NCBI GenBank assembly: GCA_937958105.1
Contig: CALFXJ010000005.1
Coordinates: 1-64,000 of the forward strand
Origin: an uncultured Cellvibrio sp.
GTDB taxonomy: Bacteria; Pseudomonadota; Gammaproteobacteria; Pseudomonadales; Cellvibrionaceae
Direction of reading: 5' to 3'
DNA length: 64,000 nucleotides
The notes under the pieces are model-generated. The model saw nothing but the letters and a program-made list of their open reading frames with translations. It ran no database searches and was not told the DNA's origin. This document shows, in pieces, positions 51,462 to 60,018 of the stretch. A program made the position numbers and the translations under genes. Each line of letters starts with the position of its first letter. Position 1 is the stretch's first letter.

Positions 51462-52208
51462 ATGGAACCGAATACTAAGATGGGCAGCAATAAAACCGGC
51501 ATTGATATGTCACCCATACTCAGCAAAAAGATGATCGAAGGCAGCAAGAACCTACAACTTGACGGTGAAGACGGTTACACCAATATCGCGTTGCTGGAGC
51601 AGTTTTATCTGGATAACGATGACCCCCTTGGTTCCGTACCTGTGCCCGGCACGGTGAAAGGAATGGTGAAATCCGCGGGCAAGATGTTGACGGGCCATCA
51701 CCCCGAAGTGTTTCTTAATAAGCTCGGCGAGCGCCTCGCGTTTGAACGCAGCGGCGTGCGCATTTATGAACAGCTGATCCTCAAGTGTGAGCATCAGGCA
51801 GCCAACAGCCTTGATGGCTTAAAACTTCCTCTTGAGCAACTGCAGGAATTCCGCGATCAGGAAGCGGAACATTTCCGCCTGCTGGTAGACTGCATCAAGA
51901 TCCTTGGAGCAGATCCTACCGCTCAGACGCCGGATGCTGACGCGTCGGGTGTAGCCGCCTCAGGATTGATGAAAGTGATTACGGACCCTCGCACGTCGAT
52001 CAGCCAGAGCCTGGAAGCCATGTTGTCAATCGAGCTGACGGACAACGCCGCATGGGAATTGCTGATCAAGCTTGCCGAAGACATGGGACAGGGCGAGATG
52101 GCCGATAAGTTCCGTCATGCGCTGACGCAGGAAAATATTCATCTGGAAACGGTAAAACAATGGTATGAAGAGAGCATCCGCTCTCAAGGTACCATGCGCT
52201 TGTCCTAA
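51462..52208 (+). CDS. Ferritin-like diiron-type protein
   Basis: 248 residues from the ATG at 51462, with AGAGGA upstream. Four helices carry a full set of possible iron ligands: Glu residues in FERSGVRIYEQLI, EAEH in FRDQEAEHFRLL, a Glu in LSIELTDNAA and ENIH in LTQENIHLETV. The first 80 residues look disordered. Second gene of the run starting at 50275. Exact family not recognised; function inferred from ligands only. Confidence 0.68.
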   Translation: MEPNTKMGSNKTGIDMSPILSKKMIEGSKNLQLDGEDGYTNIALLEQFYLDNDDPLGSVPVPGTVKGMVKSAGKMLTGHHPEVFLNKLGERLAFERSGVRIYEQLILKCEHQAANSLDGLKLPLEQLQEFRDQEAEHFRLLVDCIKILGADPTAQTPDADASGVAASGLMKVITDPRTSISQSLEAMLSIELTDNAAWELLIKLAEDMGQGEMADKFRHALTQENIHLETVKQWYEESIRSQGTMRLS

Positions 52209-52227
52209 ATATGCAAGGATTCATCAC

Positions 52228-52671
52228 ATGCGTAATCATTCCCGTTCACGCTGGGGTGGAGTCCTTATTGGCGTAGGTCTGATGGCTGCAGTAGATGAAA
52301 TCATCTTTCATCAACTGCTTGGGTGGCACCATTTCTACGATGGTGCCACTCCTGCTATTGGGCTTTTGTCCGACGGATTACTTCATGCGGGGGAGATCAT
52401 CGCGCTGATCGGTGGTTTTTTTCTGTTGCTGGAGCTTCGGCATCAACACGCACTGCACGTTACTTGCGTTTGGGCTGGTGGATTTCTCGGTGCGGGCGGC
52501 TTTCAGTTATTTGACGGAATCATCAATCACAAGCTTCTGCGGCTGCACCAGATCCGCTACGACGTACCGTTAATGCCTTATGACGTCCTGTGGAATATGT
52601 CCGCCATTTTGCTCCTTCTGATTGGCATATGGTTATTAAGGCGTGCGCGCCGCCCGGTCCTGAATATCTGA
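52228..52671 (+). CDS. DUF2243 membrane protein
   Basis: 147 residues from the ATG at 52228 (AAGGATT upstream). About four hydrophobic helices; conserved features include AAVDEIIFHQLLGWHHFYD and GGFQLFDGIINHKLLRLHQIR, with several His that could bind heme or metal. DUF2243 genes usually sit beside ctaG genes, as here, with 5 bases between them. Function unknown; a link to cytochrome oxidase or redox stress is inferred. Confidence 0.83.
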   Translation: MRNHSRSRWGGVLIGVGLMAAVDEIIFHQLLGWHHFYDGATPAIGLLSDGLLHAGEIIALIGGFFLLLELRHQHALHVTCVWAGGFLGAGGFQLFDGIINHKLLRLHQIRYDVPLMPYDVLWNMSAILLLLIGIWLLRRARRPVLNI

Positions 52672-52676
52672 ATGCC

Positions 52677-53486
52677 ATGCATACTTCAATGACCCATTTT
52701 GCTTATGCGATGATCGGAATCACCGTTTTGATCACGTTGTTTTACTGGCTAGCTGCACATGGAACGAAGCAAAGCCGGCATCCTTGGAGCAGAAAAAGAC
52801 TTATCGCCTTCATCATCGGCTCAGTACTATTACTCTTTGCTTTCTCTCCTCCTCTCCTCGAATGGGCACATCATGACGTTCGCGGCCACATGGTGCAGCA
52901 TTTATTGCTCGGCATGTTTGCTCCGGTAGCCTGGGTAATCGCTGCGCCGATGACGCTGTTTTTACGCACGGCTCCGTTGGGTGTGTCACGTGGATGCAGC
53001 CGATTGTTACGCAGCAATTTCTTTCATATTCTGGCCCATCCTGCTTCCGCCATAATGTTGAACATCGGCGGAATGTATCTGCTTTATCTCACCCCACTTT
53101 ATCTTAACAGCGTGAATAATTTATGGTGGCATGTATGGATTCACTTACATTTTATTTTGGCAGGATATCTTTACTGCTGGAGTATCGCCGGTCGCGATGC
53201 CAGCCCATTTCGCTCATCTTTTAAACTTCGTTTATTTACCCTGCTTCTGGGCTTGGCCGCCCACAGTTATCTGGCAAAGCTGATGTACATCAACCTGTGG
53301 CCTGCAGTTCCCTTTAATACGGCGGATGAGATCCGCACCGCAGCTAAGATCATGTACTACGGTGGTGATCTTGCGGAAGCGCTCCTGGCGGCTGCGTTAT
53401 TTTATGGTTGGCTTGAAGACAGAAAAAAAGCAGGTCAGAGTCGGCGAATTTCGATACTTTTTCCTGCGAAAAAGCACTTAACGTAA
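52677..53486 (+). CDS. ctaG: CtaG-type cytochrome oxidase assembly membrane protein
   Basis: 269 residues from the ATG at 52677. About seven membrane helices. Conserved: FSPPLLEWAHHDVRGHMVQHLLLGMFAP, HVWIHLHFILAGYLYCW and YYGGDLAEALLAAALFYGW. This is the caa3-type CtaG family (not the copper chaperone Cox11). It helps copper delivery to or assembly of oxidases in Gram-positives; the role in proteobacteria is unclear. No oxidase genes are in the window. Confidence 0.82.
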   Translation: MHTSMTHFAYAMIGITVLITLFYWLAAHGTKQSRHPWSRKRLIAFIIGSVLLLFAFSPPLLEWAHHDVRGHMVQHLLLGMFAPVAWVIAAPMTLFLRTAPLGVSRGCSRLLRSNFFHILAHPASAIMLNIGGMYLLYLTPLYLNSVNNLWWHVWIHLHFILAGYLYCWSIAGRDASPFRSSFKLRLFTLLLGLAAHSYLAKLMYINLWPAVPFNTADEIRTAAKIMYYGGDLAEALLAAALFYGWLEDRKKAGQSRRISILFPAKKHLT

Positions 53487-53521
53487 GTAATAATCCGCCA
53501 AGACTAAGTGTTCAGCTACGG

Positions 53522-53770
53522 TTATTCACTCCGATCACTGCGCCTTACTTTGGGGGTCGGCTTGGGGTGATAATCTGGCGGATAACCTTCTTCCCGCACA
53601 GCTTCGCCAGGAGGGGTATTCTTTTTTTGGGCCACCTTCAGCGGATGCTCCGGATTATTAATAAACAGCTCCCTTGGCCCTTCATCCTGAATATCGTCGC
53701 GTTTAGGATTGCGTTGGGGGTCATCAGCAAATGAACGACTATCTTCTGGGGGTCGGCTTTTTCTGTTCAT
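53522..53770 (-). CDS. Short disordered hypothetical protein
   Basis: 82 residues, dominated by Pro, Arg, Asp, Glu and Lys, with no hydrophobic core. It is expected to be intrinsically disordered. No known domain. Composition resembles the small hydrophilic proteins often found in stress clusters, but that is a guess. Confidence 0.5.
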   Translation of the reverse strand: MNRKSRPPEDSRSFADDPQRNPKRDDIQDEGPRELFINNPEHPLKVAQKKNTPPGEAVREEGYPPDYHPKPTPKVRRSDRSE

Positions 53771-53873
53771 ATATCAGGCTCATTGGGTTGTTTCAATTTG
53801 CTTCGCCTTCCCTCCAAACTTAGTAGAGATTTGTTTCATTATCGTTTACCAAAGCGTTTCGAGTTGAGTGACT

Positions 53874-53905
53874 TGTCGGATTACGCTGCGCTAGTTCGAC
53901 CTACG
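53874..53905. repeat. REP-like element, single degenerate copy
   Basis: TGTCGGATTACGCTGCGC followed by TAGTTCGACCTACG: the same element as around mdtB/mdtC with a two-base change in the right arm that weakens its palindrome. It lies in the 304-base gap 53771-54074, which otherwise shows only the ribosome-binding site (AAGGAGAAGG) of the next gene. Confidence 0.8.
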
Positions 53906-54074
53906 CTGGTGCCAGGCTGCGCGTTAGCGCCAAAAGATTTTGTTTCGTTATCCAGCCAACAGATGTCACCGCATCGCTTCCGCTTATCATCATCTCCATG
54001 ATCTTTCATGCAATTATACGGCGGACTCTTTGTCTCATATGAGACCAACTATTAACAAGAAAAGGAGAAGGAAA

Positions 54075-54587
54075 ATGACGAGTACACCAACAGAAAACCT
54101 GCTGGATTGGCTGCGAGATGCTCATGCCATGGAGGAACAGGCGGAGAAGATGTTGAAAGGACAGGCGGAGCGCCTGGAGCATTACCCAAAGTTAAAGGCA
54201 CGTATCGAGCAACATATTGAAGAAACCTATGGTCAGCAGAAATTGTTACGCGCCTGTATTGAGCGCTTGGGCAGCAGTCCCTCCACCGTTAAAGATCTCT
54301 CCGCCAAACTGGTTGCTTTTGGCCAGTCGGTATCTGGCATGATGGTGAGCGACGAAGTTGTCAAAGGCGCAATGAGCGGATACGTCTTTGAACATATGGA
54401 GATCGCGTCCTACACGATACTGATTGCTGCCGCAAAAGCAGTAGGTGATGTAGAGACGCAACGCGCCTGTGAACAGATCCTGCCACAGGAAATCGCCATG
54501 GCGGAATGGTTGAAAGAAAATCTCCCAGAGCTTACCCAGGCTTTTCTGGCTCGCTCAGCGGCAGACGACAAGACAGCGAAGCGCTAA
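54075..54587 (+). CDS. DUF892 (YciE/YciF) ferritin-like protein
   Basis: 170 residues from the ATG at 54075 with a strong AAGGAGAAGG. The family four-helix pattern is complete: WLRDAHAMEEQAEKMLKGQ, EQHIEETYGQQKLL, EHMEIASYTILIAAA and LPQEIAMAEWLKENL, with Glu and His ligands. DUF892 proteins are induced by stress and form diiron bundles. It starts a plus-strand run with membrane and lipid genes. Confidence 0.87.
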   Translation: MTSTPTENLLDWLRDAHAMEEQAEKMLKGQAERLEHYPKLKARIEQHIEETYGQQKLLRACIERLGSSPSTVKDLSAKLVAFGQSVSGMMVSDEVVKGAMSGYVFEHMEIASYTILIAAAKAVGDVETQRACEQILPQEIAMAEWLKENLPELTQAFLARSAADDKTAKR

Positions 54588-54624
54588 TACTGATCTGCTG
54601 AGACAGCGGGAGCAACGCGTTACT

Positions 54625-55443
54625 ATGACGGAGCGTGATGACACTTCTCCCGTGTGGGTAGGATTAGGCAGAGCCATTGGTGGATCGATTATCTTCAGCC
54701 TGCCAATGATGATGACAATGGAGATGTGGTGGATAGGATTCTACGTGGATCCACTCCGTTTGATCTGTCTGATTCTACTCTCATTACCGCTGTTCTATCG
54801 TATCTCCACCATGGTCGGCTTCCGCAACAGTAAGACCATTGGCGATAATATTATTGATGTTCTGGTTTCCTACGCCGTTGCATTTGTAACTACTGCACTG
54901 GTGCTCTCAGCCGTGGGGGTTATCAATACTGACACCGATCCCGGCGCCGTCTATTCCATGTTACTGCTACAGGCTGTACCCGGCAGCCTGGGCGCCCTGC
55001 TGGCACGCAACATCGTTGGCAGCAGCAGCAAGATACCCGAAGATGATGGACGCAATTACCCAGACGACCTGACTATCCTGGCTACCGGTGCGTTGTTTCT
55101 CGCATTTTCTCTTGCACCCACAGAAGAAATTGTCCTGCTTTCTTACCGGATGACGGCATGGCACTCACTGTCCCTGCTGTTACTGACACTGCTGGTCATG
55201 CATGCATTCGCACTCGCCAGCTCCAAGTGCAATTCCCGCGAATTAAAACAGTGGACTACTCATTGGGAAATATTCGTGCGCATTACCGCTACCGGCTACC
55301 TGATCGCCTTTGCCATCGGTTTTTTTATGCTATGGGTATTCGAAAGCATTGACGATAAAAGTTTCTTCAATACGATAAAAGGGGTGGTGGTTTTGGGCTT
55401 TCCCGCCGGAGTGGGTGCAGCAGCATCCCGCCTCATCTTATAG
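54625..55443 (+). CDS. TIGR02587-type integral membrane protein (DUF2391)
   Basis: 272 residues with about eight hydrophobic helices. Family segments include GRAIGGSIIFSLPMMMTMEMWWIGFY and LAFSLAPTEEIVLLSYRMTAWHS. It is followed 20 bases later by a TIGR02588-like gene, the pairing usual for these two uncharacterised families. Function unknown. Confidence 0.85.
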   Translation: MTERDDTSPVWVGLGRAIGGSIIFSLPMMMTMEMWWIGFYVDPLRLICLILLSLPLFYRISTMVGFRNSKTIGDNIIDVLVSYAVAFVTTALVLSAVGVINTDTDPGAVYSMLLLQAVPGSLGALLARNIVGSSSKIPEDDGRNYPDDLTILATGALFLAFSLAPTEEIVLLSYRMTAWHSLSLLLLTLLVMHAFALASSKCNSRELKQWTTHWEIFVRITATGYLIAFAIGFFMLWVFESIDDKSFFNTIKGVVVLGFPAGVGAAASRLIL

Positions 55444-55463
55444 GTATTTCAGGAGCGCATACC

Positions 55464-55853
55464 ATGAAGACCAATAAGGAACAGACCCCCCTATGGGAGA
55501 AAATTTTAGGCATTGCCGGTCTGCTGCTGTTGATAACAGGTTTTTTCTACCTGGGATGGATGGCCATCAATGAGGACGACACGTCTCCGGACGTAATTTT
55601 CAGCATTAACAAAATCAGCCCCGTGAGCAAAGGTTTTCTCGTAGAAGTCGAAGTTACCAATACCGGTGCTAAAAGCCTGGCGGCTGTTTACCTCGAAGGC
55701 CAGCTGACTGACAACAACAATGAAACGGAGATCAGCTATACGCAACTGGATTACCTGCCCTCGCATTCCAAAAGTTATGCGGGATTCTTTTTTAACGCCG
55801 ACCCACGCACCGGCAGACTGGAGTTCAAACCGTCCGGCTATCAGGAACCCTGA
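55464..55853 (+). CDS. TIGR02588-type membrane-anchored protein
   Basis: 129 residues. One N-terminal membrane helix (LGIAGLLLLITGFFYLGWM) followed by an Ig-like beta domain (GFLVEVEVTNTGAKSLAAVYLEGQL) outside the cytoplasm. AGGAGCG precedes the ATG. It is likely a partner of the preceding TIGR02587 protein. Function unknown. Confidence 0.83.
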   Translation: MKTNKEQTPLWEKILGIAGLLLLITGFFYLGWMAINEDDTSPDVIFSINKISPVSKGFLVEVEVTNTGAKSLAAVYLEGQLTDNNNETEISYTQLDYLPSHSKSYAGFFFNADPRTGRLEFKPSGYQEP

Positions 55854-55936
55854 TAAGCGAGCGGCAAACCACAGATCGGGCGCCTGTGGTTCGATATGAT
55901 CCCGGTATGCTGCGTTGATTTAAGCCGAGGGATCTG

Positions 55937-56704
55937 ATGAACGAACGCCCAGACAGCCGCACCTTGAATTCCTCTACTGATCCCGGTTCCCGCGGGCATG
56001 TCGCTGCCGCTCTGCATTGGCTGGGCAGTCACGAACTGCCGGTACTGCTGGCGCTGTGCATCATCCTCGCTTCGCTGTGGGGATTCGCGGAGCTGGCTGA
56101 AGCAGTTCTGGAAGGAGAGACGCATGAATTTGATCAGGCGCTGCTGCTCAGTATGCGTAACCCCGCCGACCTGAGTGATCCCATCGGACCAGGCTGGGCG
56201 GAGGAAGTCGGACGCGACATCACTGCGCTGGGAGGTAATGCGGTTCTCACTCTGCTCACCTTGGCTGTCGTGGGTTATCTCCTGCTGGATGGCAAACGCA
56301 AAGTTGCGCTGGTGCTGATCGTTGCAACACTCGGTGCGCTGGGCGTCAGTACGCTGCTGAAAAACACCATCGATCGCGAACGCCCCGACCTGGTTCCGCA
56401 TCACACCAAAGTGTATACCGCAAGTTTTCCCAGCGGGCATTCCATGTTATCGGCCAGCACTTTTCTCACTATGGGCGCTCTGCTCGCCCGGGTGCAAAAA
56501 CGAAAACGCATGAAAGCTTATATTCTGCTGGTTGCTATTGCGGCGACTCTGCTGGTCGGCCTGAGTCGGATATATCTCGGCGTACACTGGCCGACGGATG
56601 TGCTGGCAGGCTGGACTGCTGGATCAGCCTGGGCGGTAGGATGCTGGTTACTGGCGCGCTGGCTGCAACAGCATCACGGTATGGAAGACGATGACAACAG
56701 CTAA
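55937..56704 (+). CDS. PAP2-family membrane phosphatase
   Basis: 255 residues, about five or six membrane helices. The three phosphatase motifs are complete: KNTIDRERPDLV, SFPSGHSML and SRIYLGVHWPTDVLAGW. It would remove phosphate from lipid phosphates such as phosphatidic acid or undecaprenyl pyrophosphate in the inner membrane. The stop overlaps the lipid kinase start by 14 bases, pairing an opposing kinase and phosphatase. Confidence 0.88.
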   Translation: MNERPDSRTLNSSTDPGSRGHVAAALHWLGSHELPVLLALCIILASLWGFAELAEAVLEGETHEFDQALLLSMRNPADLSDPIGPGWAEEVGRDITALGGNAVLTLLTLAVVGYLLLDGKRKVALVLIVATLGALGVSTLLKNTIDRERPDLVPHHTKVYTASFPSGHSMLSASTFLTMGALLARVQKRKRMKAYILLVAIAATLLVGLSRIYLGVHWPTDVLAGWTAGSAWAVGCWLLARWLQQHHGMEDDDNS

Positions 56705-57635
56705 CACTCGTTCGACATTGCGAGCGCAAAAAATGACAGACACATCGCGGACTGCACTCCTCATAGTAAATCCCAACAGCCGCTCCGGCAGCGCCGCTGA
56801 TATGGAGGAAGGTAATGCGCTGCTGGAAGCAGCAGGCATCCGCTTGATTCATGCCGCATCCCACAGTGCTGATGAAACCTGTCAGCTGATCCGTCAGCAC
56901 CGTCCGACTATCGACTTGGTTATCCTCGGCGGTGGCGACGGTACTATCAGCTCCGCCGCACCTGCGTTGTATGAACATCAACTGCCGTTTGCCATCCTGC
57001 CATTGGGTACCGCCAACGATCTGGCCCGTTCTCTCGGCATGAGCGACGATCTGCTGGAAGCATTTCAGGTGATCGCAGAAAACCATCGCAGCCGTGTTAA
57101 CCTCGGCGTGGTCAATGGCCACTATTTTTTTAATGCGGCCAATATCGGGCTCGGTGTGCGTGTCACTCACGAGTTAACACCAGAGATAAAAAAACAGTGG
57201 GGTGTATTCAGCTATCTGGCTGCAGTGTTTGCGGCTCTGAAAAAGCACCGGGAATTCTGTGCAACCATCCTGGTAGACGGCCAGTCCCACCGCGTTAACT
57301 CTATTCAGCTGGCGGTCGGCAATGGCCGTTATTACGGCGGCGGAAATGTGATTGATGAATACTCCACCATTGATGATGGCAAATTGTGTCTCTACAGCGT
57401 GCCGCCGCTGACGCTTTGGGAATTATTAACCCTGGCTCCGCTGTTGCGCAGTGGCAAGCAGCGTCTCACGGATAAAATTTTTACCGCGTCGGGCCAGCGA
57501 ATTGAAATCACCACCTCACGCTTACGCGAAATACACGCTGACGGCGAACCTGTCAGCAATACCCCGGCTGTATTTGAAGTGATCCCGGAAGCATTGGAAG
57601 TTATCCGACCCAAGCCGGGTGAACGCGCACCTTAA
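56691..57635 (+). CDS. Diacylglycerol/lipid kinase (YegS-like)
   Basis: 314 residues from the ATG at 56691 (GGAAG upstream, overlapping the PAP2 gene); an ATG at 56733 is an alternative. Kinase motifs: LLIVNPNSRSGSA, LVILGGGDGTISSAAPAL, LPLGTANDLARSLG and VGNGRYYGGG. It phosphorylates diacylglycerol or a related lipid in the cytoplasm. Together with the PAP2 gene it would cycle a lipid between free and phosphorylated forms. Confidence 0.87.
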   Translation: MTTANTRSTLRAQKMTDTSRTALLIVNPNSRSGSAADMEEGNALLEAAGIRLIHAASHSADETCQLIRQHRPTIDLVILGGGDGTISSAAPALYEHQLPFAILPLGTANDLARSLGMSDDLLEAFQVIAENHRSRVNLGVVNGHYFFNAANIGLGVRVTHELTPEIKKQWGVFSYLAAVFAALKKHREFCATILVDGQSHRVNSIQLAVGNGRYYGGGNVIDEYSTIDDGKLCLYSVPPLTLWELLTLAPLLRSGKQRLTDKIFTASGQRIEITTSRLREIHADGEPVSNTPAVFEVIPEALEVIRPKPGERAP

Positions 57636-57679
57636 CAGCGGGCCCTTTAATAGCATGCCCTTTAATAAGGAGTAACATC

Positions 57680-58120
57680 ATGGGCTTATTACGAACCGAC
57701 AAAGAAGTGGCATTAAATGATCTGCTGGTCGCCAGTAGAGAAACGGCTGATCATTATCAGGACGCTATTGAATACCTTGAAGATCCGCAACTCACTCCGG
57801 TGCTGCGCGAGATCATTCAAGAGCGACAGGCATTCATCGCGCGCATTGAACAATCTATCCGCGCGCTAGGCGATCTGCCTTCAGTTCCTGACCCGGATCG
57901 CGAAACCGGGGAGATGCTGATCCACCACGTTACCGCCGCTCTCTCGCCCGACTCAGCCAATGAAATACTCGAACAACGCGTCAAGGCAGAACAGCAACTG
58001 CTGGAATTACTGCAGGCGTGCCATGATGTGGGATTGGATAAGGAACACGCCGTGATGCTCAACGAGATGGAGCAGCAGGTTCGCGCAACCCTGGCACGTT
58101 TGGAGAATCTGGAGACCTGA
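57680..58120 (+). CDS. DUF2383/PA2169-like four-helix protein
   Basis: 146 residues, all helical. Glu-rich helices SRETADHYQDAIEYL, REIIQERQAFIARIEQSI and KAEQQLLELLQ fit the PA2169/DUF2383 ferritin-like family. AAGGAG lies 9 bases before the ATG. It is the last of the four ferritin-like or four-helix proteins in the island. Function unknown. Confidence 0.8.
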   Translation: MGLLRTDKEVALNDLLVASRETADHYQDAIEYLEDPQLTPVLREIIQERQAFIARIEQSIRALGDLPSVPDPDRETGEMLIHHVTAALSPDSANEILEQRVKAEQQLLELLQACHDVGLDKEHAVMLNEMEQQVRATLARLENLET

Positions 58121-58229
58121 ACGCGCCTGACTTAACTTGCGTCAGGTGTGTCCCCTGCACTGGAATTATTACGCCGGTATCCACTATAGTGCCTCGTGTG
58201 TCTCAGACTTCGTCAGCACCAGGCAGCTT

Positions 58230-59306
58230 ATGAATAAACTCACCTTGATCTGCATTACCGCCTGCGCTTTTTCGCTGGGTTTTATGGTCAGTGAACTGCG
58301 CCATCGCGATGCAGAATCAGCGTCAGCATACCCTCGTGTTCAGACGAATCCCACTCCCGCTCAAATACCCCTGGAAGCCAGCCCCACTCCCCGCCAGCCG
58401 GAATCCGGAACGTCCAGGCCAATTGCTGCTGAGGTCTTTTCCTGGGAGAGAATCGAGCAGCTGATTTCTTTTGGCGGCACTCAGGAAGCGATAACCGCGC
58501 TGCGACATTATCTTGCAGAGACACCTACTTCAGCGCGCGCCTGGTTTTTGCTGGCTCAGGCTTATGAGAAAAACAGTCATCACGAAGCAGCAGTAGATGC
58601 CTGGTTTCGTTATCTGGATTACGAAGTAGATGCCTTGCGGTTTGAGCAGGCTGTGAAAAGCGTTCGAACTTATCTGCTGCGGCTTCATCAACAGCCTCAG
58701 CTCGTCAGCGGCAATACGGCGTGGCTGTTGGATCAGCTCAACGAATTGCTTCAATATAACACCAACGATGCCGAGTTACATGTGACACTCGCTTCGCTGT
58801 ATGCCCGCCTGGAAGATCATTACCAGGCGCAGTATCACGCGATGATGGCGGCCAACGATCCGGCCATGCAGCAGCGGGCGGAGGATATTCTTGCTGAATT
58901 AAACGGCACCACCCTTCCCGACGAACTCAGCGTGCCGCTTGTGCGTTTCGGGAATCAATTCCTGGTAAAGGCAACCATCGAAGGTTATCCGGCCCGCCTG
59001 CTGCTGGATACCGGTGCGTCCCTCAGCGGTCTTGCCGACACCTATACCGCCCGCTACCCGGCTCTCGTCAAGTCCACCAAGCCCATTCGCCTGAATACTG
59101 CAAGCGGCACCGTGGACAGCGTGCTGTTCACGGTCGAGACTCTTCATCTGGACCAGCTCACCTTCAACCAGCACATTCTGGCGCTGCTCCCCATGCAGAA
59201 CATGACCGACTTCGATGGGCTGCTGGGCGTAGATATTCTTGGTCGGTTTGATTTTGTGATCGACCAGAATGCCGCCATTTTACGGCTGCGCCCCCGCAAT
59301 AAATGA
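58230..59306 (+). CDS. Membrane-anchored TPR and retropepsin-like aspartic protease
   Basis: 358 residues from the ATG at 58230. An N-terminal helix (LTLICITACAFSLGFMVSEL) anchors or exports it. A Pro-rich linker is followed by a TPR-like helical region (about 70-225: SARAWFLLAQAYEKNSHHEAAVDAW) and a C-terminal retropepsin domain (about 240-358). The active-site Asp260 is in LLLDTGASLSGL, and the flap and DGLLGVDILGRFDF complete the fold. Clan AA dimeric proteases of this kind act in the periplasm. Target unknown. Confidence 0.83.
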   Translation: MNKLTLICITACAFSLGFMVSELRHRDAESASAYPRVQTNPTPAQIPLEASPTPRQPESGTSRPIAAEVFSWERIEQLISFGGTQEAITALRHYLAETPTSARAWFLLAQAYEKNSHHEAAVDAWFRYLDYEVDALRFEQAVKSVRTYLLRLHQQPQLVSGNTAWLLDQLNELLQYNTNDAELHVTLASLYARLEDHYQAQYHAMMAANDPAMQQRAEDILAELNGTTLPDELSVPLVRFGNQFLVKATIEGYPARLLLDTGASLSGLADTYTARYPALVKSTKPIRLNTASGTVDSVLFTVETLHLDQLTFNQHILALLPMQNMTDFDGLLGVDILGRFDFVIDQNAAILRLRPRNK

Positions 59307-59372
59307 GACCATGTTCAGGCCTTATAAACATTGTTATGAGGGACTTAGAACAAACAAGCCTAGATACAGGGT

Positions 59373-59401
59373 TTGACTTCCCAGACGACTGGTCATATAT
59401 T
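59373..59401 (+). promoter_or_regulatory. tetR promoter with operator in the spacer
   Basis: -35 TTGACT (59373-59378), a 17-base spacer and -10 TATATT (59396-59401). The operator copy AGACGACTGGTCATAT (59383-59398) fills the spacer and touches the -10. The predicted transcript start, about 7 bases after the -10, falls at or next to the ATG at 59409, so the mRNA would be leaderless. Confidence 0.68.
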
Positions 59402-59408
59402 CCCACCC

Positions 59409-59996
59409 ATGAGCAAACGTGAATTGAAAAAAGACCACCTTCTCGACGCCGGCCTGCAGGTCATGGCGACGCAGGGTTATAACGGCACCAGCATCAAAGA
59501 TATTGTTGATGCTGCCAATGTACCTAAGGGGTCTTTTTACACCTACTTCAAAAGCAAGGAAGACTTCGCCGTAGAAGCGCTGGAGAAAGTGACGGAAGAA
59601 CGGATTCAACACAACCGTCATCTGCTCGGTAATCGCAGTGTTCCCCCACTGGAGCGCCTGACCCGCTTCTTTACCGACAACATCGGTGGATGTGAACAGG
59701 GCATAAAAGGTGGATGCTTCATTGGCAACATGTGCCAGGAAATGTCGGATTCCAGCGAGGTTATCCGCCTGAAGGTCCGCCAGATGCTGCGAAATAATAC
59801 CCAGGCAATCGAGGATGTTCTGGAAGAGGCGCGCCTGGATGGCAGCTTGAAAAGCCCTATCTCCTCGGCTGTGCTGGCGGAATTCCTATTTAATGCCTGG
59901 GAAGGTACCTTGATGCGTATGAAGGCCTCCAAGTGTCGTGAGCCTCTCAACGCCTTTCTGACGCTGTTGCCAGCCATTCTGGGCAACCAATCCTGA
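59409..59996 (+). CDS. TetR-family transcriptional regulator
   Basis: 195 residues from the ATG at 59409. The N-terminal helix-turn-helix is typical: LLDAGLQVMATQGYNGTSIKDIVDAANVPKGSFYTYFKSKEDF. The C-terminal half (GCFIGNMCQEMSD...) belongs to the AcuR/NemR-like group, with Cys residues (e.g. in GCEQGIKGGCFIGNMCQE) that could sense electrophiles or oxidants as in NemR. It probably controls itself and the lpxR-like gene downstream through three operator-like sites. Confidence 0.87.
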   Translation: MSKRELKKDHLLDAGLQVMATQGYNGTSIKDIVDAANVPKGSFYTYFKSKEDFAVEALEKVTEERIQHNRHLLGNRSVPPLERLTRFFTDNIGGCEQGIKGGCFIGNMCQEMSDSSEVIRLKVRQMLRNNTQAIEDVLEEARLDGSLKSPISSAVLAEFLFNAWEGTLMRMKASKCREPLNAFLTLLPAILGNQS

Positions 59997-60018
59997 ATAT
60001 ATTTTTTCTGCAATAAGA

